Notes: generated by a model not told the origin, from the letters alone. Shown: positions 25,354 through 34,491, counted from the stretch's first letter. The stretch: DNA of 64,000 nt from Chthoniobacter flavus (GCA_945883435.1 CAMCXK010000001.1:62001-126000), one strand, 5' to 3'. Made by a program: numbers and translations.

Positions 25354-26838
25354 ATGGAGCGCGGCGTTCTGCTGGATCGTTGGAGCGACTTGATCCGGCC
25401 TGGCCCGGCTCGCCTGGCCGGCACTTGGCGCACGGTTTTGGCGGTTCTTTTGGTGGCCTTGGTGATGCTGACCTTCCGGATGCCGTTTCTGGCCATTGGT
25501 CCGTTTTTGGTGTTTGTGCTGTCGCAGAGAAACTTGTTCCTGTCGCGAACGGTGGCGATCCTTCTGGTGCCGATTTTGGCTGTCGCCTGCCTGATTGTTT
25601 ACGGGGTGGCCGCCGTGGCCTGGGACCACGCGTGGTTGAGGTTTGTCCTGTGGATTGGAATTTTTTGGGGAGGATTTTTCCTCATGCATGTTTTGGCCGA
25701 GCCGCGGTTGATCGTGGGGCCGCTTTGCATCGTGGCGCTCGTCTCGTATGCCTTTGACGAGTATCCCTACCCGAACATGATCCTCGACCGTCTGGGCTGG
25801 ATCTGGGCCATGGTGGGGGTCTGCGTGGCCTGCACGTTCCTCACCCAATGGCTCACCGGTCTTCCAACAGCCCGGGAGCATCTCCGCTCGGAGTTTCTTC
25901 GCCTGGCAAAGTTGGTCGAGGAAGTTTGCCGCGCCCGTTCGCTGGGGCACCGTCCTCCGGAGTTTGACAGCGGGGAATTGAAAGATGCCCATGAAATGGC
26001 TGCCAAGCTGGGAAAGGTCCACATCCTCAGCCACGCCCAGTCGGAAAATTGCGGGGTTGTTTTGGGCGCCTTGGGCGTTGTGAACGCATTGGCACGGGAA
26101 AAAGGCACGGAGGATCCCGCATTGGCGTGGGCTGTTGTCGCGGATGGCGTGAGGAGGCTGAGGGAACGGGCTCTTGGGACAGCGGAATCCTGCGAAATTC
26201 CTCAAGTCGAGGGCCAAGGCCCTGCGTCGCTTGCACTCGATGCCATCCAACAAGCACTGGCCGGCTTGGGCAATCCCGGTGCCTCCCGGCCGGATAGCAA
26301 GGGTCTTGTGGCGGGTGACGCCCTGACGAATCCGATCCATGTGGAGTTCGCCACGCGAGCCATGTGTGCCACGATCGGTTGCTACCTCCTGATGAGCCTG
26401 ACATCGTGGGATGGTATTCACACATGCATGATCACGTGCGTGGTGACCGCCCTTGCCGACCGGTTCGAGAGGGACCGCAAACAGCGACTCCGCCTCGGCG
26501 GGGCTTTGATCGGAGGACTGATGGGGGTTTTCGCTTTTGTGTATCTCGTGCCGCAGGTCGAGGGGATCGCAGGTTTGCTCGCCATCCTTGCGGCAGGAAC
26601 TGCGTTGGCAGCGTGGGTGGCGCATGGGAGTTCCCGAATTTCCTATGCCGGATGGCAAATCGGCTTGGCGTTTTTCATGATCCTTCTGCAATCGCCGCAC
26701 GCGGAAACCACGCTGGATGTGATTCGCGACCGTTGGATCGGGATCTTGCTGGGAATCGTTGCGATGAGATGCGTCTTTGCCTCGTTTCAGAGTCTTCCAT
26801 CGGGGGCCTGCGATCGCCCTGGAGCCATGGCGGCGTGA
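25354..26838 (+). CDS. mdtO: FUSC-family inner membrane transporter (MdtO/AaeB-like)
   Basis: The 494-residue protein has two sets of membrane helices (about 25-170 and 330-475) separated by a cytoplasmic helical region, the fusaric-acid-resistance (FUSC) layout. Motifs include FLVFVLSQRNLF, TQWLTGLPTAREHLR and DRFERDRKQRLRLGGALIGG. With the fusion protein and the TolC-like channel it forms a tripartite pump; related pumps export aromatic acids or dyes. It is shorter than E. coli MdtO (about 680). Confidence 0.88.
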   Translation: MERGVLLDRWSDLIRPGPARLAGTWRTVLAVLLVALVMLTFRMPFLAIGPFLVFVLSQRNLFLSRTVAILLVPILAVACLIVYGVAAVAWDHAWLRFVLWIGIFWGGFFLMHVLAEPRLIVGPLCIVALVSYAFDEYPYPNMILDRLGWIWAMVGVCVACTFLTQWLTGLPTAREHLRSEFLRLAKLVEEVCRARSLGHRPPEFDSGELKDAHEMAAKLGKVHILSHAQSENCGVVLGALGVVNALAREKGTEDPALAWAVVADGVRRLRERALGTAESCEIPQVEGQGPASLALDAIQQALAGLGNPGASRPDSKGLVAGDALTNPIHVEFATRAMCATIGCYLLMSLTSWDGIHTCMITCVVTALADRFERDRKQRLRLGGALIGGLMGVFAFVYLVPQVEGIAGLLAILAAGTALAAWVAHGSSRISYAGWQIGLAFFMILLQSPHAETTLDVIRDRWIGILLGIVAMRCVFASFQSLPSGACDRPGAMAA

Positions 26839-26890
26839 GGGTTGGTTTTCTTGATCGCCGAAGGCCAAGAGCCTTGCCAGTTTTTGCCCA

Positions 26891-27523
26891 ATGATCCCTC
26901 TTCGATGCAGCGATCTTGGATTCGAGCGTGTGAGCGCACCGGGGGAACGTGTCATGCTGGGAGGTTTTGGCGGCGAGTTTCAGCGGAGCAAGTTGGTGGC
27001 GTTTCGAGATGATTCCATGGTTGTGGAGCCGTTGATGTGCCTCCTTGCGCGAATCGACTGTCCTTGCAAGGGGCGCGCGGATTGGATGGGGAGGGATCTC
27101 GCATCGGCCAGCGATCAGGAATTCACGCGCCATCGCGACCGTTCGATCGGATTTCTGTTCAGTCATCCTCATTTGCTTCCCTCATTCAGTGTGGGCGAGA
27201 ATGTCGCTATGCCGTTTTTCCGCTTGTGTGGAAAGGGTGAAGAGGCGGCTTCGCTTCGAGTGGCCCAAGTTCTGGATTTTTCCGGTTTGCAACTCCTTGG
27301 CAGCGAGTCTCTGGAGTGCCTCGGGGATGAAGAATTGTGGCGGTTGGCATTTGCACGGGCGATTGTCCATGATCCCGGCACTCTGGCTGCCGTTTCCGGG
27401 CCTTCGTCTGCTCTTTTGCCGTTGGCCAGGCGGTATGCCGCTGAACGCGGGGCCCTCGTTCTCTGGGCTGGTGAAGCGGCGGAGGCATATGCCGACCGTG
27501 TGGTGGAGCTTGGGGAAAAATGA
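26891..27523 (+). CDS. Degenerate ABC transporter ATPase (LolD-like fold, catalytic motifs lost)
   Basis: The 210-residue frame aligns by eye along the whole length of LolD/MacB-type ATPases. It has GRDLASASDQE and SIGFLFSHPHLLPSFSVGENVA (Q-loop region, Gln replaced by Ser91), LECLGDEELWRLAFARAIVHD in place of LSGGEQQR, AAVSGPSSAL in place of Walker B, and LWAGEAAEAYADRVVEL where the H-loop Thr-His-Asp would be. No Walker A GxxGxGKS is present. All ATP-handling residues are therefore missing while the frame is intact. It is coupled by ATGA to the squalene/phytoene synthase gene. It is either a pseudo-ATPase with a structural role or a decaying gene kept open by chance. Confidence 0.7.
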   Translation: MIPLRCSDLGFERVSAPGERVMLGGFGGEFQRSKLVAFRDDSMVVEPLMCLLARIDCPCKGRADWMGRDLASASDQEFTRHRDRSIGFLFSHPHLLPSFSVGENVAMPFFRLCGKGEEAASLRVAQVLDFSGLQLLGSESLECLGDEELWRLAFARAIVHDPGTLAAVSGPSSALLPLARRYAAERGALVLWAGEAAEAYADRVVELGEK

Positions 27524-28311
27524 ACCAGCCTTTGTCCCTCGCGCCTTCCTCTGCGGTCTGGAGATCGAACCTCGGTGTCGCCTTGCTGTTTTTGGAGCCT
27601 CCGCGACGCCGGGATGCCTTGTTGTATTATCGATTCTGCCGTGCGGTGGATGATGTGGCCGATGACGGGAATCGTTCGCAGGCCGAGCGGTTGAGAATGC
27701 TTGAGAGATGGAGTGTTGCCGTCGAGGAAGGCCTTCCCGGAGGTTTTGAGGACGTTGTATGCAGGCGCGGGATTCCCCGTGAGTGGCTACAAAGCCTCAT
27801 CCGTGGATGCCGCACCGATGTTGTGGGCCGTGGATTCGAAACATGGGACGGATTGGAGTGCTACTGCCACGATGTTGCCTCGACGGTCGGGATGGTTTGC
27901 GCCCGGATCTTTGGATGCGACTCCAGCGCCGCCATGAACGCGTCGGCCCGCCTGGGGTTGGGATTGCAGTTGGTGAATATCGCCCGTGACGTCCGCAGCG
28001 ATGCCGAGGAGGGGCGCTGCTATATCCCTGCGGAATTTCTCAGTTTTCATGGATTGAATGAAGCCGCGGTCCGGCATGGACTTTCGGGTCGGCCCCTTTG
28101 CGATTGGGCACGTCGGGCCCGCGAGGTCCTGAACGCCGTGGACTTTGTCCCGGCGGATTTCCGCCGCATGTTGCCGGCCCGACTCATGCGCATTGTTTAT
28201 TTGGCGATTCTGCGGAAAATCGAGGCCGGGCAGACCAGGGTCGGGCTTTCGACTTTTGAAAAGCTGATCTGCGTCGCGAGGGTTCTCTGCGAGCGTCCTA
28301 GCCGTCCATGA
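27520..28311 (+). CDS. Squalene/phytoene synthase family protein (HpnC/HpnD/CrtB-like)
   Basis: The 263-residue protein is a head-to-head prenyl synthase. It has the first aspartate-rich motif DDVADD (44-49), the conserved YCHDVASTVGMV, and the second motif NIARDVRSDAEEGRCYIP (Asp157, Asp161). These enzymes join two farnesyl or geranylgeranyl diphosphates to make squalene precursors (hopanoids) or phytoene (carotenoids). Sequence alone does not settle which. No cyclase or desaturase of these pathways is nearby. It is coupled to the degenerate ABC ATPase upstream and converges with the flavoprotein gene, overlapping it by 14 bases. Confidence 0.88.
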   Translation: MNQPLSLAPSSAVWRSNLGVALLFLEPPRRRDALLYYRFCRAVDDVADDGNRSQAERLRMLERWSVAVEEGLPGGFEDVVCRRGIPREWLQSLIRGCRTDVVGRGFETWDGLECYCHDVASTVGMVCARIFGCDSSAAMNASARLGLGLQLVNIARDVRSDAEEGRCYIPAEFLSFHGLNEAAVRHGLSGRPLCDWARRAREVLNAVDFVPADFRRMLPARLMRIVYLAILRKIEAGQTRVGLSTFEKLICVARVLCERPSRP

Positions 28312-29221
28312 GAATGCGGGCGGCCTCGCAGCCTGCCTGCCAAGCGGATTCGAGTCGCGATTCACCTGCCGCATCGCCGGCAAAAATCCAACCCTCGGGC
28401 AGTTCGGGAACAGGCGTCGGTCTCGCGACCCGGGCGTATCGCCAGCGGTGGGGATGACTTGCCAAAATCGAGTCCGCTTTCATGCCCCAGCGATCCTCCG
28501 CGAGGGTTCGCAAGGCGGCACTCCAGACCGGAGGATCATCTTCCAAGTGGGCCCGGCTGAAAGACTCCGAGGCTTGGATGATAAGAGCCGTCTTGCCATC
28601 CTCCACGCGTCCCGGTTTGTGGTTTTCGGAAGCAGACCAGGCCAAGGTTCCTTCAGGGTCGGAGATGGCGTAGACATCGCGAAGGTGCGCTGCGACGGGC
28701 GATGAATACAGCAGGAGCAGCGTGAGATTGGGCTGGTAGGCGGAGGCGTCGGGGGCCAGTCCCGCCAAAGCCAGTGTTTGAGGGAGCGGGGCCGTGCTTA
28801 TGACGGCATCAAAAGAGCGCCCTCGGATGGTTCGGTTGTCGATTTTTTCAACCGGTGTGCCCGGGTGCATGGTCAGCCCCGCTCCGAGGTCCCGGACGAT
28901 GCGGCTGTTTCCATCGCGGTGGAAATAGCGAGGCTCCCCCGCCAGAACGTGGCCTTCCGGCGTCATTACGGGGGCCTCAATCGTGCGGAGGGCATCACCG
29001 CAATGGCTGGAAAGCGACTTGCGGAAACCCTCGGAGCGAATGGTGAAAAACTGGGCTCCATGGTCGATTGTTTGACCCTCCCAGCGTTTGGTGGCACACC
29101 GTCCGCCCCAGCCCCGTGATTTTTCAAAGATGACAACATCCCAGTTGGCGTCGGCCAGTTGTCGAGCCGCCGCAACGCCGGCGATTCCCGCTCCGATGAT
29201 TGCTGCTGATGGATGTGACAT
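28298..29221 (-). CDS. Renalase-like FAD-dependent oxidoreductase
   Basis: The 307-residue protein has an N-terminal FAD-binding fold (AAIIGAGIAGVAAARQL, then FEKSRGWGGRCATKRWEG and IDHGAQFFTIR). Its C-terminus GWIFAGDAAGESRLESAWQAG contacts FAD, as in the renalase/amine-oxidase superfamily. Bacterial renalases oxidise isomeric forms of NAD(P)H; the substrate here is unproven. The start at 29221 places the FAD fold at the usual distance. An upstream in-frame ATG at 29296 would add a stretch that looks like a signal peptide (KSHRRSLAVIFMLLPAAALS), so export cannot be excluded. Confidence 0.85.
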   Translation of the reverse strand: MSHPSAAIIGAGIAGVAAARQLADANWDVVIFEKSRGWGGRCATKRWEGQTIDHGAQFFTIRSEGFRKSLSSHCGDALRTIEAPVMTPEGHVLAGEPRYFHRDGNSRIVRDLGAGLTMHPGTPVEKIDNRTIRGRSFDAVISTAPLPQTLALAGLAPDASAYQPNLTLLLLYSSPVAAHLRDVYAISDPEGTLAWSASENHKPGRVEDGKTALIIQASESFSRAHLEDDPPVWSAALRTLAEDRWGMKADSILASHPHRWRYARVARPTPVPELPEGWIFAGDAAGESRLESAWQAGCEAARILMDG

Positions 29222-29347
29222 CGAATCACAGTAGGACAGTGCTGCCGCCGGGAGGAGCATGAAAATCACGGCAAGTGAGCGGCGATGAGACTTCATCTGG
29301 CGCGGGATTCGACAGGTTGCCGCCGGCATGGTAGGCCATGGATCGTT

Positions 29348-31309
29348 ATGGACACTCTGCTTTCCCGTTTGGATTCCGCCGCGGAGGCTGGCGACATTTC
29401 TCCGGAGGTTTTGGCCAACGTTCGCTTGCTGCTCGACCGGGATTCCTCACCGGTCACCCGTCTCTCCATCGGGGAGCTGGTCGATGCAAAAAACTGGACT
29501 GAGCTCAGCAACCGCTTTTTCCGCACTCTGGCATTTGGCACAGGGGGTCTTCGCGGCAAAACCATCGGCGCTGTCGTCACCAGTGCGGAGGCTGGATCTC
29601 CCCAACCTTTGGGGCGTCCCGAGCATCCTTGCGCGGGAACGAATGCCATGAACGACTTCAACGTCGCGCGGGCCACCCGCGGCTTGGCCCGCTATGTCAA
29701 ATCCCACTTCGCCCGCAGCGGCAAAACCGGCCGGGCTGCCATTTGCCTGTGCCATGACACACGCCATTTTTCGCGCGAGTTCGCTCTTCTTGCCGCGCGC
29801 ACAATCACTGGCATGGGACTTGATGCACACCTCTTCGAAGGTCCCCGCAGCACACCGGAGTTGTCTTTTGCCGTTCGCCACCTTGGCGCCCAGGCCGGGG
29901 TCAACATCACCGCGAGCCACAATCCGCCCGAATACAACGGATATAAAGTCTACTTTGAAGACGGCTGCCAGGTTACGGAGCCACATGCCAGTGCGATCAT
30001 CGACGAGGTGAACCGTCCGGTGGATCCGCGCGAGGATGAGGTTCCGGAAACCGCCCGGGGTCGCGTGATTCCGATGGGGGCGGAAATCGATGCCGCCTAC
30101 ATGGACCGGTTGGCCACGCTGCCGCTTGATCCTGCTTTGATCCGGCGTGAAAGCGGCCTCAAAATTGTCTACACGCCATTGCACGGGGTGGGAGCCGTGA
30201 TTATCAAGCCGATGCTGGCGCGACTGGGATTTGTCTGCGAGACAGTGGCCGCACAGGAGGTTCCCGATGGCCGGTTTCCCACCGTGAAATCTCCGAATCC
30301 CGAAAATGCCGAGGCGCTTTCGATGGCGATTGCCCAGGCCGATCGGTCTGGTGCGGATTTGGTGATTGCAACCGATCCCGACGACGACCGCATGGGTGTC
30401 GCCGCTCGTGACCACGCGGGAAATATGCAATTGCTCACCGGAAACCAGATCGGCTCGATTCTGGCATGGTATCGAACGCGGAAATTCTTTGAATTGGGCG
30501 TTCTCAATGATTCGAACCGCGCGCGCGGTGTCATCATCAAAACCTTTGTCACCACCGACCTTCAAAAAGCGATTGCGGAAAAGTCCGGCCTTCGCTGTGT
30601 GGAGACCTTGACTGGATTCAAATACATCGGCTCCAAGTTGGGACGATACGAACGGGAAATCCCTGAAGAGCTTCGCTCCGAATACGTCCATCTTTCAGAG
30701 GAGGAGACGCGTCGATTGAGGTTGGAGCACTCGAGTTTTTATGTGTTCGGAGGCGAGGAAAGTTATGGATACAGCGCCTCCGATTTTGTGCGCGACAAGG
30801 ACGGCAACTCCGCAGCCGTTCTGATCGCCGAGGCCGCTGCCTATGCGAAGTCCCAGGGCACGACCCTCCCGGGGCTTTTAAACAGGATTTTCTCCGAGTT
30901 CGGGGTTTACCTGGAACGGGGGGAGTCGCTCACCATGGATGGGGCCCATGGTGCTGCCCAAATCCAAAAGCTCGTGAGCTCCTATGCAAATCGGCCTCCG
31001 GTTGAAATCGCCGGTTCCTCGGTTTGTGCCATCCGGAACTTCGCCACCGAGGAAATCCATGACGTCGAAGGGGAGCTTATTCCTGCCGAGTCGATGCTCA
31101 TGGTCACCTTGGCGGACCGCCGCCGCGTGGCCATCCGTCCCTCGGGAACGGAGCCGAAAATCAAATACTACCTTTTTGCCAGTGAACTTCCGGAGAGGGG
31201 TCGTGTTTTCACGGCGGAGGAGGTTGTGGCCGCGCGGGAGAGGGTTCGTATCGCGTTGGATCAACTTTGGACCGCCTTGTCCGAGGATGCCAAGGCACGG
31301 TTGGCCTGA
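29348..31309 (+). CDS. Phosphoglucomutase/phosphomannomutase family phosphohexomutase
   Basis: The 653-residue alpha-D-phosphohexomutase interconverts sugar 1- and 6-phosphates. The phospho-serine loop is NITASHNPPEYNGYKVYF (Ser190), the metal site TDPDDDRMG, the sugar-specificity loop FGGEESYGYSASDF and the phosphate-binding RPSGTEPKIKYY near the C-terminus. The length and N-terminal FGTGGLRG match the PgcA/PGM2 type. The ATG at 29348 follows a divergent 126-base gap shared with the flavoprotein. It probably supplies glucose-1-phosphate for ugd, rfbB or glgE-linked pathways elsewhere in the window. Confidence 0.92.
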   Translation: MDTLLSRLDSAAEAGDISPEVLANVRLLLDRDSSPVTRLSIGELVDAKNWTELSNRFFRTLAFGTGGLRGKTIGAVVTSAEAGSPQPLGRPEHPCAGTNAMNDFNVARATRGLARYVKSHFARSGKTGRAAICLCHDTRHFSREFALLAARTITGMGLDAHLFEGPRSTPELSFAVRHLGAQAGVNITASHNPPEYNGYKVYFEDGCQVTEPHASAIIDEVNRPVDPREDEVPETARGRVIPMGAEIDAAYMDRLATLPLDPALIRRESGLKIVYTPLHGVGAVIIKPMLARLGFVCETVAAQEVPDGRFPTVKSPNPENAEALSMAIAQADRSGADLVIATDPDDDRMGVAARDHAGNMQLLTGNQIGSILAWYRTRKFFELGVLNDSNRARGVIIKTFVTTDLQKAIAEKSGLRCVETLTGFKYIGSKLGRYEREIPEELRSEYVHLSEEETRRLRLEHSSFYVFGGEESYGYSASDFVRDKDGNSAAVLIAEAAAYAKSQGTTLPGLLNRIFSEFGVYLERGESLTMDGAHGAAQIQKLVSSYANRPPVEIAGSSVCAIRNFATEEIHDVEGELIPAESMLMVTLADRRRVAIRPSGTEPKIKYYLFASELPERGRVFTAEEVVAARERVRIALDQLWTALSEDAKARLA

Positions 31310-31364
31310 AGCTTGGCACTTTTCGGACACCCTTCCAGCACACGGAAATCTCCAACTTTGCGCC

Positions 31365-32117
31365 ATGTCACCGGTTCGAACTGTTCTTTTGGCGATTCCG
31401 CATTACAACGACACGGAGCGGCTGGGGCCATTTTTGAGCGAGCTTTTGGACAAGCTCCCTTCGCGCTTCGAGATTGTGGTCTCCGATGACGGATCCCTGC
31501 CATCCGAGCAAAGGCGCTTGCGGGAAATGGTCGGAGAATTCCGCAGTGGCCGTGGGGGAGCGGTTGTCCGCGCGATTTTTGCAACGCGCAACACTGGAAA
31601 AGGCGGAGCTGTCCGTCGTGCCTGGGATGCCGCCGATCCATTGATGGATTTGGCATTTGTCGATGCCGATGGAGCCGTGTCTGTGGCCGAATTTTTGCGG
31701 GCCGAGGATTTTTTTGTTCGGCAGGAGCTGCACGGCGTGCTTTTCGGAAGCCGTGTCAAAATGTTGGGCCGGACCGTCAATCGTTCGCTCACGCGCCACT
31801 TGACGGGTCGCGTGTTTGCCACGCTTGTTTCCATTCTCGGTGAGGTTCCCGCCTACGACACCCAGTGTGGGCTGAAAATTATCCGTCGTTCCGCGTGGGA
31901 CTTGATTCGTGCCCACCAAACGACTCCGGGATTCGCGTTTGATGTGGAGCTGTGCTTGTTGTGCAGGGCCTTTGGAGTCGGAGTCGTCGAGTTCCCAGTG
32001 GACTGGACCGATGTGCCGGGGAGCAAAGTGCGGTTGCTGAGGGATTCGCGACGCATGGCCCTCGAGGTTTTCCGTATCCGAAAGCGTCTTCAAAATCTAC
32101 CCTCACGACCGGCCTGA
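31365..32117 (+). CDS. Family 2 glycosyltransferase (dolichyl-phosphate-glucose synthase-like)
   Basis: The 250-residue GT-A enzyme shows LLAIPHYNDTERL, FEIVVSDDGS, RNTGKGGAVRRAW and LAFVDADGAVS (the DxD-type site), followed by DTQCGLKIIRRSAWDLI and FAFDVELCLLCRAFGV, typical of polyprenyl-phosphate sugar transferases of the ALG5 type. It has no C-terminal membrane helices. It follows the phosphohexomutase by 55 bases. Its product, a lipid-linked hexose, would be a donor for GT-C enzymes such as those at 39267-42463, though that link is inference. Confidence 0.85.
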   Translation: MSPVRTVLLAIPHYNDTERLGPFLSELLDKLPSRFEIVVSDDGSLPSEQRRLREMVGEFRSGRGGAVVRAIFATRNTGKGGAVRRAWDAADPLMDLAFVDADGAVSVAEFLRAEDFFVRQELHGVLFGSRVKMLGRTVNRSLTRHLTGRVFATLVSILGEVPAYDTQCGLKIIRRSAWDLIRAHQTTPGFAFDVELCLLCRAFGVGVVEFPVDWTDVPGSKVRLLRDSRRMALEVFRIRKRLQNLPSRPA

Positions 32118-32302
32118 ATTTTCTATCATTGGCGGGCCGTGATCCACCCTATCGATAGGCCGCAAGGATTCATACCATTTTATCTCACTTTCGAAGCAGT
32201 CAAATGCTGAGCCACTCCATCGAAGAGGAGCTCGAATTTAAAATCCGGCGCTGAATGGCGAGGCTTTCCTCGGCACTGTGATTCGGAGATTCTGCATTCC
32301 AA
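32118..32302. other. Intergenic region between the glycosyltransferase and aldehyde dehydrogenase genes
   Basis: At 185 bases this is the longest gap in the window. It contains a 12-base perfect palindrome CCTATCGATAGG (32148-32159) and a 16-codon open frame too short to call. No clear promoter boxes or terminator are visible. Confidence 0.4.
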
Positions 32303-33730
32303 ATGAGCAAGCCGGATTATTCCGATTCTCCATCCTTTCAAGACATCGTGAATCCGTGGACGGGTGAAATCGCTCAGCGTTTCCCCGTCGCTTCGGCGCG
32401 TGATGTCTGCAATGCCATCAATCGGGCGGAAAGGGCTTTTGATCGCGCCCGTCGCGCCACGTCGGCGGAGCGATCGGACATTCTCCATCGCACGTCGGAG
32501 TTGATCCTCTCCTCCCGGAACAGGCTGGTTTCTGTCATTGTCGCCGAGGCCGGCAAGCCGCTTGCCTTGGCCGAGGCCGAGGTGGACCGGGCGGCGGCCA
32601 CCTTCCGGTTCGCGGCTGCCGAGGCCATTCAATACCGGGCAGAGGGCTTGGCAATCGACGCCAGCGCGGCGGGACGTTTCCATTGGGGGTGTGCTCTTCG
32701 ATTTCCCATCGGAACCATTCTCGGCATCACACCCTTCAATTTTCCCCTGAACTTGGTGGCTCATAAAGTGGCACCCGCCATTGCATCCGGTAACACGATT
32801 CTCTTGAAGCCCGCGCCGCAAGCCCCCACCGCTGCCCGTATTCTTGCGGAGTTGCTTGGCGAGGCCGGTTTGCCGGAGGGTCAGTGCCAAGTTCTTCTAT
32901 TCCCCAACGATCAAACGGAAGTTGTTCTGGCCCATCCGTCGGTTGCGATGCTCAGTTTCACCGGCAGCGTTCCTGCGGGGTGGCATCTCAAACGAATGGC
33001 GGTCCGACAAAAATCCACCCTTGAACTTGGAGGAAATGCGGCCGTGGTCATCGAGCCCGACTCGAACTGGGAGGAGGCGATTCCGCTGATCGCGCGCGCG
33101 GCGTTTGGCTATGCAGGCCAGTCCTGCATCAGTGTTCAGCGGATTCTTGTCCACAGTTCGATCCGGGAGGCATTCTGCCGGCAGTTCGTGGAGTGGACGT
33201 GCGCTCATGTTGTTTCCGGCGACCCCGGTCTTTGGGAAACTCTTGTCGGGCCGATGATCTCCCCCTCGGCCCGCGAGCGGGCGGCCTCATGGTCGGCTGC
33301 GGCTCTTCGCGAGGGTGCCAAGGCATTGCTAACTCCGGAGTCCCGTGGTTACGCGCTTTCAACCCCCGGAATTTTCGAGGATGTGCCTCTGGAGTCGCCG
33401 CTTTGGACGGACGAGGTTTTTGCGCCGGTGGTCGCGATCAAGGAATACACAGACTTTGACGAGGCATTGAGAGTGGTCAACTCCTCACGTTTTGGTCTTC
33501 AGGCCGGCGTCTTTACACCGCGTTTTGATCGGGCTCTAAAAGCCCATTCGGAACTTCGAGTGGGTGGCGTGTTGATCAATCAAGTGCCCACATTCCGCGT
33601 GGAAAACATGCCCTATGGCGGAGTGAAAGACAGTGGAACCGGGCGTGAGGGCGTGAGATATGCAATGGAGGAGATGACCGAACTCCGCAGCCTGGTTGTG
33701 CGCCTGCCGCAGGAAGTTTCTGCATCGTGA
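32303..33730 (+). CDS. NAD(P)-dependent aldehyde dehydrogenase
   Basis: The 475-residue protein is a complete aldehyde dehydrogenase: cofactor site ITPFNFPLNLVAHKVAPAIA, Lys169 in LLKPAP, FTGS at 219-222, catalytic Glu241 in ELGGN and catalytic Cys275 in GQSCISVQR. The closest subgroup by eye is the glyceraldehyde-3-phosphate/lactaldehyde-type or phosphonoacetaldehyde-type branch; substrate is unassigned. It is coupled by a GTGA overlap to a TauE/SafE exporter, which hints at sulfonate or C2-acid metabolism without proving it. Confidence 0.9.
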   Translation: MSKPDYSDSPSFQDIVNPWTGEIAQRFPVASARDVCNAINRAERAFDRARRATSAERSDILHRTSELILSSRNRLVSVIVAEAGKPLALAEAEVDRAAATFRFAAAEAIQYRAEGLAIDASAAGRFHWGCALRFPIGTILGITPFNFPLNLVAHKVAPAIASGNTILLKPAPQAPTAARILAELLGEAGLPEGQCQVLLFPNDQTEVVLAHPSVAMLSFTGSVPAGWHLKRMAVRQKSTLELGGNAAVVIEPDSNWEEAIPLIARAAFGYAGQSCISVQRILVHSSIREAFCRQFVEWTCAHVVSGDPGLWETLVGPMISPSARERAASWSAAALREGAKALLTPESRGYALSTPGIFEDVPLESPLWTDEVFAPVVAIKEYTDFDEALRVVNSSRFGLQAGVFTPRFDRALKAHSELRVGGVLINQVPTFRVENMPYGGVKDSGTGREGVRYAMEEMTELRSLVVRLPQEVSAS

Positions 33731-34485
33731 CCGGCATTCCTCTCGATCTGTCAACCTCCCAGTGGGCTTTTGCCGCCTTGTCCGCACTTTGTGTCGGCTT
33801 TAGCAAGGCAGGGTTTGGAGCCTTCGCGATCCTGGGGATTCTTTTCATGGCACAAATCCTTCCTCCGCGCGAATCCACAGGGGTGATTCTCCCGATGTTG
33901 ATCCTGGCCGATATTTTTGCGGTGCGGACGTTTTCGCGGTATCTCGTGCGGGAGCATCTTTGGAAACTCCTGCCCCCTTCGTTGGTGGGAATCATCCTGG
34001 GTTGGATGGTCATGCCGGTGATTCCCAACGGGGCATTCGGTCCTGTCATTGGCTGGATTCTCGTCGGCTTGTTGGCCATTTCGATTCTCCAAAAAACCAG
34101 CCTCTCGGGAAGATTGGCCCGTTCACCAGGACACACGTCAACCGCCCTGCTCGGCCTGCTGGCCGGTGTTTCCACGATGCTCGCGAATTCCGCAGGATCT
34201 GTTGTTGCGGTTTATCTTTTGGCCTGTCGATTGCCAAAGTATGAGTTTGTGGGAACGGCGGCCTGGTTTTTCTTCATTGCGAATTTGATCAAGGTGCCCT
34301 TCAGCGCCCAGATGGGTCTTATCACCGTGGACACGCTTTGTTTCAACCTGATCTTTTCCCCGCTTGTTCTGGCAGGACTTTGGATGGGTCGAGCTCTTCT
34401 CGAAAGAATGCCCCAAAGCGCATTTGATTGGACCCTGATCATCCTTTCGTTGCTTGGAAGTTTGCGTCTCGCAGTCGGATTTTGA
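33727..34485 (+). CDS. Sulfite exporter TauE/SafE (TSUP) family membrane protein
   Basis: The 252-residue protein has seven or eight hydrophobic helices with the paired TSUP repeats. The first contains LCVGFSKAGFGAFAILGILF and the second GVSTMLANSAGSVVAVYLLA. TSUP proteins export sulfite or sulfoacetate or take up organosulfur and related anions. It starts at GTG overlapping the aldehyde dehydrogenase stop, so the two genes are translated together. It converges with the next gene, 6 bases away. Confidence 0.9.
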   Translation: MTGIPLDLSTSQWAFAALSALCVGFSKAGFGAFAILGILFMAQILPPRESTGVILPMLILADIFAVRTFSRYLVREHLWKLLPPSLVGIILGWMVMPVIPNGAFGPVIGWILVGLLAISILQKTSLSGRLARSPGHTSTALLGLLAGVSTMLANSAGSVVAVYLLACRLPKYEFVGTAAWFFFIANLIKVPFSAQMGLITVDTLCFNLIFSPLVLAGLWMGRALLERMPQSAFDWTLIILSLLGSLRLAVGF

Positions 34486-34491
34486 GCCTGT

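Noticed and set aside
25303-26955. A 550-residue minus-strand frame opposite the FUSC transporter
   Set aside because: It is an antisense shadow, rich in His, Gln, Arg and Pro, with no hydrophobic or catalytic pattern.
32148-32159. Perfect 12-base palindrome CCTATCGATAGG upstream of the aldehyde dehydrogenase
   Set aside because: About fifteen such palindromes are expected by chance in 64 kb, and there is no second copy or linked promoter to support an operator.
32204-32254. A 16-codon open frame before the aldehyde dehydrogenase
   Set aside because: It is too short, lacks a ribosome binding site and shows no similarity to a known leader peptide.
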